Shown here in pieces: positions 1 through 5,210 of a stretch of DNA of 6,688 nucleotides. The notes under the pieces were generated by a model. It did not search any database and was not told the origin of the DNA. It worked only from the letters and a program-made list of their open reading frames with translations. This DNA comes from Lentisphaerota bacterium (GTDB lineage Bacteria; Verrucomicrobiota; Kiritimatiellia; UBA8416; JAFGTH01): positions 1-6,688 of the forward strand of contig JAFGTH010000234.1 in assembly GCA_016934225.1 (NCBI GenBank), read 5' to 3'. The translations under genes were made by a program, and so were the position numbers. Numbering within the stretch: the stretch's first letter is position 1; every line of letters starts with the position of its first letter.

Positions 1-269
1 ATGCGGTTCCATACAACAATCTAAACGATACAAAAGCAAAAACGGCGATTGATGAGGAAGTCAGGGATAAAAAAGGCGGCCTTCCCGGTTGTTGCATGGT
101 GTCGGACGCTTTTTTCCCGTTCAGAGACGGCGTAGATGTCGGAATCAGAGAAGGGATCACCGCCGTGATTCATCCTGGCGGTTCGGATCGGGATTTTGAG
201 AGTATTGAAGCATGCAACGAAGCCGGCGTAGCAATGGTCTACACCGGTCAGCGTAGCTTCAGACATTGA
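1..269 (+). CDS. purH: PurH C-terminal end (AICAR transformylase/IMP cyclohydrolase), 5' truncated
   Basis: This is the last 89 codons of a gene that begins before the window; the reading frame starts at base 3 and ends at TGA 267-269. The family carries out the last two steps of IMP synthesis in the cytoplasm: formyl transfer from 10-formyl-THF to AICAR, then ring closure. The visible part is the end of the transformylase domain. It shows the conserved SDAFFPF block (102-122), an HPGGS loop (171-185), the segment NEAGVAMVYTG, and the family's typical C-terminal ending RSFRH just before the stop. The stretch before SDAFFPF (residues from about 3 to 95) is less recognisable, but open throughout. 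The next gene begins 27 bases later on the same strand, so the two may be co-transcribed. The shared use of THF one-carbon units makes that neighbourhood sensible. Confidence 0.93.
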   Translation, partial: AVPYNNLNDTKAKTAIDEEVRDKKGGLPGCCMVSDAFFPFRDGVDVGIREGITAVIHPGGSDRDFESIEACNEAGVAMVYTGQRSFRH

Positions 270-296
270 TATCCTCGGACGATAACGAAATCATCT

Positions 297-2666
297 ATGA
301 GCAAAGTCCTTGTATTGGGCGCAGGCATAGCCGGATGTTCGGCCGCTCTGGAATTGGCGCGGCAGGGACATCGTGTGATTATTGTCGAACGAAGCCCTGC
401 AATTGGCGGCAAAGTCATTTCTTATTGCTGCAAGGCAACCGATGAGTGCAGCCGTTGTGGCGTATGTGTAGCTCACACAGCGATTTCCGAAACAATGACT
501 CACAGGGGTATCATTGTGCTCACCGGAACCCATGTTTGTTCAGTCGTCAAGAAAGGCGAACGATTTACGGTAAGTTTGAGACAGGACCGTCCTTTTATTC
601 AACGCAGTAAGTGTGACAACTGCGGACTGTGCGCGGAAGCGTGCCCGGAAAAGTGTATCACGCGATACGACAGGGGCGGCCTCGTCTATTATGCGATTGA
701 TCATTCACGATGCAGACGAGCCGACGGCAAGCAGTGTAGAAAGTGTGTGGCTGCTTGTCCGAATTCCGCAATTGTTGACTCTGCCGGATCGGAGAATTCC
801 GTAATATCCGTGGATGCGGTGATAGTTGCCACAGGCCATGCCGTTTTCGATGCGAGACTCAAACCTGAATATGGCTACGGTAGAATTGACGGCGTGATTA
901 CCGGTGAAGAACTGGAGTCTGTTTTATCATTCGAAACAATGCTTGGTGCCAAGAATATCGCGTTTGTTCAGTGTGTTGGCTCCAGAGATCCTGAACTTGG
1001 ACGAAATTACTGCTCCTCCGTGTGTTGCGCTTATGCCGTCAGAATGGCCAGAATGTTGCGATATGCATGTCCTGAGAATAGCGTGACTATTTACGGCATA
1101 GACATACAGAATTTTGACAAAACATTTTCAAAATTCCGAAATGATGTTCTTGCCGAAGGAGTTCAATTTGTCAGAACAGTGCCGTCATCCATATTCTCCG
1201 GACCGGATTCGCGACCGGTCATGAGACTTGAAGGTGGCGATGGGATGTCGAGCGAGGCCGTTCACGATATGGTTGTATTGTCGGTAGGGCTTGGGCCTCA
1301 ACCCGACGCTAATATCACGGCGGATTTGTTCGGTCTGACTCGTGACGAATGGGGTTTCTTTGTCTCTGCTCCTAAAGGTGTTTATGTGACTGGAACTTGC
1401 GCCGAGCCGCAAAGCATTACCGACGCTATGGCTTCGGCTCGCGCAACGGCCGCGGATGCAATCTCGCATTTGCCTGCAGCGACATCAAACACGAAGCCGT
1501 TGAAACGCCGTGGCAAACAGGGGAAAAACATATTGTTGAATCAATTGTCGCTTGTGCTAGGCGGCGGAGTGGCGGGTATCACAACTGCTCGCGGGATTGC
1601 CGATAGAGGGCTGGACGTAATGTTGGTGGAGAAAAGCGACCGTATTGGCGGTCGTTTTGTTTCCACCGGAGCAAACAGCCCAATTATTGATTTGACGACG
1701 GATGGTGTGGAAATTCGAACCAATACGGAAGTGCAAGCGGTAAAAGGCAGTGCCGGCGCTTTCACCGTATTTCTGGCGACCGGGACTAATACATGTGAAG
1801 TGAAATGCGGTGCGATAGTCATATGTACTGGGACAGAAGCGCCGACTTCGCGGATAACTGAATGCGAAGGCGTTATGAGCCTGGCTGCCATGTGCCGTGC
1901 CGTAGAAAAAAACGAGCGCAAGAATAGACCGCGTGTGGTTGGAATAGTGCTTGATCAGTTTGTGGAAGAGACGAAAAGCAGCAATGAATTCGCATTGAAT
2001 TGCGCCATCCGATTAAGAAACATGTTCCGTTCGGAGGTGTACGTGTTTTGCAGAGAGGTTCGAGTCAATGCGCTAAACTTGGAATTGCTGTACGACAGGG
2101 CCAGGGATGCCGGTGTTAATGTGGTCAGATATTCCGGCGCGATTGATTTCGCACCAGTCGGCGACCAAGTTGCCGTTGTAGCTCTGGAACCTGTTTTGCG
2201 CGAAACGATAACGGTGAATTGTGATCTGGTCGGCGTTAGCGACGTTGGTTTGGGATCTCGCCCGGACGAATCGCTGATTGACATGTTTGGCCTGACTACG
2301 GATGCGCAAGGACAAATACAGGACAACAATGTGCATTTCTTTCCTGAGATGACCAATCGGCTCGGTGTGTTTGTGGTCGGCGCCTGTCGCGGTCAATACT
2401 ATCTTGCCGATGTGCTGCGCGACGCCCGCGTGACAGCTCTAAGCGTGAGTGCTTTTCTGGGAGCGCCGCACATTGCAATTACCGAAGGAACCCCGGTTGT
2501 TGACGCGAACAAGTGCGCATTGTGTCTGACGTGTGTGCGAAGTTGTCCGCATGGCGCCATGACAATTGATCAGGACAAGAGAACGGCTGTATGCATGGTC
2601 GAAGCTTGCCGGCATTGTGGTATTTGCGCGGGGGAATGTCCTGCAGGGGCGATTGAATTGCGATGA
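297..2666 (+). CDS. hdrA: HdrA-like iron-sulfur flavoprotein with two tandem FAD modules
   Basis: A 789-residue protein related to subunit A of heterodisulfide reductase, the flavin-based electron-splitting subunit of soluble Hdr complexes. Module 1 starts directly with a Rossmann motif GAGIAG (8-13) and acidic E31. It then has a Cys-rich patch (C44, C45, C51, C54, C57) and an inserted two-cluster ferredoxin domain (C106, C109, C112, C116 and C139, C147, C150, C154). Next is the HdrA signature FVQCVGSRD with C226, C239, C243 and C244, the CX12CX3CC cluster site. Module 2 repeats the flavoprotein fold (GGGVAG 422-427, E445, tail at 692-721) but lacks the inserted ferredoxin and this Cys set. 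A C-terminal 2[4Fe-4S] ferredoxin closes the protein (C740, C743, C746, C750; C771, C774, C777, C781). The ATG at 297 is the first possible start after the purH stop, which is in the same frame; no strong Shine-Dalgarno is visible. The stop overlaps mvhD by ATGA. The family call is secure; the exact electron partners are inferred from neighbours. Confidence 0.93.
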   Translation: MSKVLVLGAGIAGCSAALELARQGHRVIIVERSPAIGGKVISYCCKATDECSRCGVCVAHTAISETMTHRGIIVLTGTHVCSVVKKGERFTVSLRQDRPFIQRSKCDNCGLCAEACPEKCITRYDRGGLVYYAIDHSRCRRADGKQCRKCVAACPNSAIVDSAGSENSVISVDAVIVATGHAVFDARLKPEYGYGRIDGVITGEELESVLSFETMLGAKNIAFVQCVGSRDPELGRNYCSSVCCAYAVRMARMLRYACPENSVTIYGIDIQNFDKTFSKFRNDVLAEGVQFVRTVPSSIFSGPDSRPVMRLEGGDGMSSEAVHDMVVLSVGLGPQPDANITADLFGLTRDEWGFFVSAPKGVYVTGTCAEPQSITDAMASARATAADAISHLPAATSNTKPLKRRGKQGKNILLNQLSLVLGGGVAGITTARGIADRGLDVMLVEKSDRIGGRFVSTGANSPIIDLTTDGVEIRTNTEVQAVKGSAGAFTVFLATGTNTCEVKCGAIVICTGTEAPTSRITECEGVMSLAAMCRAVEKNERKNRPRVVGIVLDQFVEETKSSNEFALNCAIRLRNMFRSEVYVFCREVRVNALNLELLYDRARDAGVNVVRYSGAIDFAPVGDQVAVVALEPVLRETITVNCDLVGVSDVGLGSRPDESLIDMFGLTTDAQGQIQDNNVHFFPEMTNRLGVFVVGACRGQYYLADVLRDARVTALSVSAFLGAPHIAITEGTPVVDANKCALCLTCVRSCPHGAMTIDQDKRTAVCMVEACRHCGICAGECPAGAIELR

Positions 2667-3019
2667 GTAAAATTGTAGCTTTTTGTTGTGAGAATTCCGG
2701 GCACAAGGTCGTAGAATCGCTGGGTTTGTCCATGCCTTCCAATGTGGACATTCGCAAAATTCCGTGCACTGGCCGTTTGGAAATTGCACAGATGCTTGCC
2801 GAAATAGAGCAAGGCGCCGAAAAAGTGCTTGTGCTGGCATGCCCGTTGGATAACTGCAAATATGTCCGCGGCAATCAGCGTGCGGCAAAACGCGTTGCAG
2901 CCGCGAAAAACGCTTTGCGCGATGCCGGACTTTCCGAAGATATGATCAGAATAGAATTCATGTCATCATTGGACAAACACAAGTTAAAGGCTGTTTTCGT
3001 GGAAATGGGGGTAATATGA
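2663..3019 (+). CDS. mvhD: MvhD/FlpD-type hydrogenase-linked iron-sulfur protein
   Basis: A 118-residue small electron-transfer protein of the MvhD (FlpD) family, which carries a [2Fe-2S] cluster and passes electrons to HdrA from hydrogenases, formate dehydrogenases or other oxidoreductases. The family signatures are an N-terminal FCCEN (C8, C9), a central PCTGR (C35), and a ACPLDNCKYVRGN stretch with C60 and C65, followed by the usual RxxAAK helix and an IRIEFMSS segment. Methanogen MvhD, as I recall it, has a further Cys three residues after the CC pair (CCxxC); here that position is Ser12, leaving five cysteines. The start ATG overlaps the hdrA stop (ATGA), with a possible Shine-Dalgarno AGGGG at 2645-2649, rather far upstream; the stop overlaps metV the same way. 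No hydrogenase gene is in the window, so its partner here is likely MetV/MetF and HdrA. Confidence 0.92.
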   Translation: MSKIVAFCCENSGHKVVESLGLSMPSNVDIRKIPCTGRLEIAQMLAEIEQGAEKVLVLACPLDNCKYVRGNQRAAKRVAAAKNALRDAGLSEDMIRIEFMSSLDKHKLKAVFVEMGVI

Positions 3020-3687
3020 TCGTTGCCGAAAGAAAACCGTTTGACGAAATTCTCTCAATGATTGGAAACGCCCGCAAAGTACTAATCCTGGGTTGTGGCA
3101 GTTGCGTGACGGTTTGTATGGCGGGTGGCGAGAAGGAAACACAGCTCTTGGCGTCAACGATCAGGTTGTCAGACAAGAAACAGAACATTACGAGGGAATT
3201 ACGATGCGCAACCATAGAACGCCAATGCGACAAAGAATTTTTTGCGGCAGTGGCGAATGATGTCAAATGGGCCGATATCATTGTTTCAATGGCCTGTGGC
3301 GTCGGTGTTCAATTTTGCGGAGAAGTATTTACAGATAAGGAAGTTGTGCCGGCGCTTAATACGAAGTTCTACGGCGCTACAGTGGAGCAGGGCGTATGGT
3401 CGGAACGTTGTGTTGGTTGCGGCGATTGCGTGTTGTTCAAATTTGGCGGTATATGCCCTATAGCCAGATGCTCCAAGAGTCTTTTAAACGGACCATGCGG
3501 CGGATCGCAAAACGGTATGTGCGAGGTTGACCCTGAAAATATTCAGTGCGGTTGGCAATTGATCTATGACCGCATGGCTGCTATCGGAAGACTGGACTTG
3601 CTCGAACAAAATCAGCCTTTAAAGAACTGGAGCACTGGTCGGGACGGTGGACCACGCCGTGTAGTAAAAGAAGATGCGACGTTATGA
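3016..3687 (+). CDS. metV: MetV, zinc/iron-sulfur partner subunit of methylene-THF reductase
   Basis: A 223-residue protein matching MetV, the small subunit that pairs with MetF in Wood-Ljungdahl bacteria and conveys electrons to the MetF flavin. The N-terminus MIVAERKPFDEI is typical of the family. A first Cys group sits in GCGSCVTVC (C27, C30, C34), with C64, C71, C94 and C101 in the middle. The C-terminal half is a dense Cys domain: CVGCGDC (C132, C135, C138), then C147, C152, the NGPCGGSQNGMCE block (C161, C169) and C178. The NGPCGG block is strongly diagnostic. In the family these residues bind iron-sulfur clusters and, in the MetV structure as I recall it, zinc; which residue does which cannot be assigned here. 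ATGA overlaps link it to mvhD before and metF after, and a purine-rich GGGGG at 3007-3011 sits about 4 bases before the start. Confidence 0.93.
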   Translation: MIVAERKPFDEILSMIGNARKVLILGCGSCVTVCMAGGEKETQLLASTIRLSDKKQNITRELRCATIERQCDKEFFAAVANDVKWADIIVSMACGVGVQFCGEVFTDKEVVPALNTKFYGATVEQGVWSERCVGCGDCVLFKFGGICPIARCSKSLLNGPCGGSQNGMCEVDPENIQCGWQLIYDRMAAIGRLDLLEQNQPLKNWSTGRDGGPRRVVKEDATL

Positions 3688-4634
3688 GCGGCCTGAAATC
3701 TGAAAGCAATTTTGAGAAGCTACTTGCGGCGAACCAATTTGTCGTCACTGGCGAACTTGGTCCTCCCAAGAGCGCAGATTCAACAGTAATCAGGGAAAAA
3801 GCCGGATATTTGAAAGGGCGGGTGGATGCAGTCAACATAACCGACAACCAGACAGCCATCGTTAGAATGTCTTCGATTGCCGCCGGAACGATCGCTTTGC
3901 AGGAAGGGGTTGAGCCGGTCATTCAAATCACATGCCGTGACAGAAACCGGATAGCTATCCAAAGCGACGTGCTTGGCGCCTATGCCATTGGGTTGCGTAA
4001 CATACTTTGTTTAACAGGCGATCATCAGACATTTGGCAATCATCCGACGAGTAAAAATGTTTACGACATGGATTCCATACAACTGGTCAGAATGCTGAAA
4101 GACATGCGCGATGAGAAAAGATTTGCCTGCGGCGATGAAATCAGAAACGGGAAAAACGCGCCGATTGTTGAACCGCGGATATTTATTGGAGCCGCCGCAA
4201 ATCCGTTTGCAGATCCCTTTGAGTTTCGAGTCATTCGACTGGCGAAAAAGATAGCCGCCGGCGCTGATTTTATACAAACGCAGTGCGTTTATGACATGGC
4301 TCGTTTCAAGGAATGGATGAAGCAAGCCAGGAATAAAGGTCTGCACGAGAAGGTGAAAATTCTTGCCGGGGTTACTCCTTTTAAATCAGTTGGAATGGCT
4401 AAGTATATGCGCGATAAGGTTGCCGGTATTAGCGTGCCGGATTATTACATAGAACGATTAAGCGCGGCCGAAGATAAAGCGGCCGAAGGCATAAACATTT
4501 GCGTCGAACAGATAAAAGAGTTACGGGAGATTGAGGGGGTGGCTGGCGTGCATTTGATGGCAATTGAATGGGAAAGGCGTGTGCCGGAAATCGTTGAGCG
4601 CGCAGGGTTGCTCCCTCGTCCATCAGTCAAATAA
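3684..4634 (+). CDS. metF: MetF, methylenetetrahydrofolate reductase catalytic subunit
   Basis: A 316-residue FAD-dependent TIM-barrel enzyme that reduces 5,10-methylene-THF to 5-methyl-THF; in the Wood-Ljungdahl pathway this is the last step of the methyl branch before transfer to the corrinoid protein. The N-terminal TGELGPPKSAD contains the conserved acidic residue (E24) aligned with the catalytic Glu of MetF. The segment QITCRDRNR followed by GLRNILCLTGDH (103-114) is the flavin-binding region. GADFIQTQ (193-200) is the conserved strand whose glutamine contacts folate and flavin. ILAGVTPFKS (226-235) and the VPDYYIERL (251-259) segment are usual late-barrel motifs, and the protein ends with GVHLMAIEWE, typical of the MetV-associated form. 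The length is normal. The start overlaps the metV stop by ATGA. The pairing with MetV suggests that this enzyme receives electrons from MetV/Hdr proteins rather than binding NADH directly. Confidence 0.95.
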   Translation: MSGLKSESNFEKLLAANQFVVTGELGPPKSADSTVIREKAGYLKGRVDAVNITDNQTAIVRMSSIAAGTIALQEGVEPVIQITCRDRNRIAIQSDVLGAYAIGLRNILCLTGDHQTFGNHPTSKNVYDMDSIQLVRMLKDMRDEKRFACGDEIRNGKNAPIVEPRIFIGAAANPFADPFEFRVIRLAKKIAAGADFIQTQCVYDMARFKEWMKQARNKGLHEKVKILAGVTPFKSVGMAKYMRDKVAGISVPDYYIERLSAAEDKAAEGINICVEQIKELREIEGVAGVHLMAIEWERRVPEIVERAGLLPRPSVK

Positions 4635-4702
4635 TCGAATTTAAATCAAGAGGGCTTGCCGACTTGTATTTACGGCAGCTTTGGCAAGAAGCGGAGAACA
4701 GA
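4635..4702 (+). other. metF-hdrC spacer with overlapping inverted repeats
   Basis: This 68-base spacer is the only sizeable gap inside the cluster apart from the purH boundary. It holds two mutually exclusive inverted repeats: TGCCG (4657-4661) with CGGCA (4673-4677), and CTTGCC (4655-4660) with GGCAAG (4683-4688). There is no T-tract after either, so it does not look like an intrinsic terminator. No convincing -35/-10 pair is visible. It may be an RNA processing or attenuation hairpin, or simply chance. Confidence 0.3.
4693..4697 (+). promoter_or_regulatory. Ribosome binding site GGAGA of hdrC
   Basis: GGAGA lies five bases before the ATG at 4703. This site decides the start of hdrC: an upstream in-frame TTG at 4664 would add 13 residues with no family resemblance, and it falls inside the spacer's inverted repeats. 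Confidence 0.6.
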
Positions 4703-5173
4703 ATGAGCAAAATAAACATTGAAAGAGCCGATGCCAATTTCAAATATGAAGTGGCGAGTCATCCTGGCGCGGAGAATATAAAGAAATGCTTCTCGTGCGG
4801 AACCTGCACCGGCGCATGTCCGGTATTCCGTGTTGAATCTGATTACAATCCGAGGAAGATTATCAGACAGATATTGCTTGGATTGCGGAAAGAAGTTCTT
4901 CAGTCCAAGGAAATATGGCTCTGCGCCAGGTGCTACTCATGCACCGCACATTGTCCGCAGGGCGTCAGTTTCGCCGATATCATAGTAGTTCTCAGAGAGA
5001 TGGCAATTCAGGAAGGCTATGCCCCAAAGAACATTTTGAAGAAAATAGATGAAATTACGGATTGCGCGAATGAGTTTAGGAAAGACTGTATCAATCGCAT
5101 CACCGGGAACAATAGTCTTTCTGAACATGAAATTGTTTCGAAAGTGCGAACAAAGGTGGCCGGGCTCCGCTAA
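4703..5173 (+). CDS. hdrC: HdrC-like two-cluster ferredoxin subunit
   Basis: A 156-residue protein of the heterodisulfide reductase subunit C family. It has two [4Fe-4S] sites in the CX2CX2CX3CP pattern: CFSCGTCTGACP (C29, C32, C35, C39) and CARCYSCTAHCP (C74, C77, C80, C84). Between them is the typical helix-rich YNPRKIIRQILLG stretch, and after them the FADIIVVLREMAIQEGYAP segment usual for HdrC. In known Hdr complexes HdrC carries electrons from HdrA to HdrB, which holds the noncubane clusters that reduce the disulfide or other acceptor. No HdrB is found next to it here, which is unusual. It is soluble: no signal peptide or membrane segment is seen. The start at 4703 is chosen for the GGAGA site; a TTG at 4664 is the alternative. 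It is 68 bases after metF and 37 bases before the next likely gene. Confidence 0.9.
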   Translation: MSKINIERADANFKYEVASHPGAENIKKCFSCGTCTGACPVFRVESDYNPRKIIRQILLGLRKEVLQSKEIWLCARCYSCTAHCPQGVSFADIIVVLREMAIQEGYAPKNILKKIDEITDCANEFRKDCINRITGNNSLSEHEIVSKVRTKVAGLR

Positions 5174-5210
5174 AGGGTGTTTGGCTTCACAATTATTGCG
5201 GCTGCAGGGA

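Noticed and set aside
297..2666. Two separate hdrA genes merged by a sequencing error
   Set aside because: The frame is continuous through the basic linker near residues 391-415, and module 2 lacks its own ferredoxin insert, as expected for an evolved tandem protein.
2439..2888. 149-codon minus-strand open frame, with others at 2479-2874 and 1541-1921
   Set aside because: They lie antisense to well-supported hdrA and mvhD, show no recognisable motifs, and are rich in residues typical of reverse-complement reading.
3684..4634. A stand-alone NADH-dependent MetF unrelated to the Hdr genes
   Set aside because: The ATGA overlap with metV and the flanking mvhD and hdrA point to the MetV-dependent form.
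4664..4702. TTG start adding 13 residues to HdrC
   Set aside because: The ATG at 4703 has a well-placed GGAGA, and the extra residues do not resemble HdrC N-termini.
4635..4702. Intrinsic terminator or riboswitch between metF and hdrC
   Set aside because: The stems are 5-6 pairs, no T-tract follows, and no conserved aptamer sequence is recognisable.
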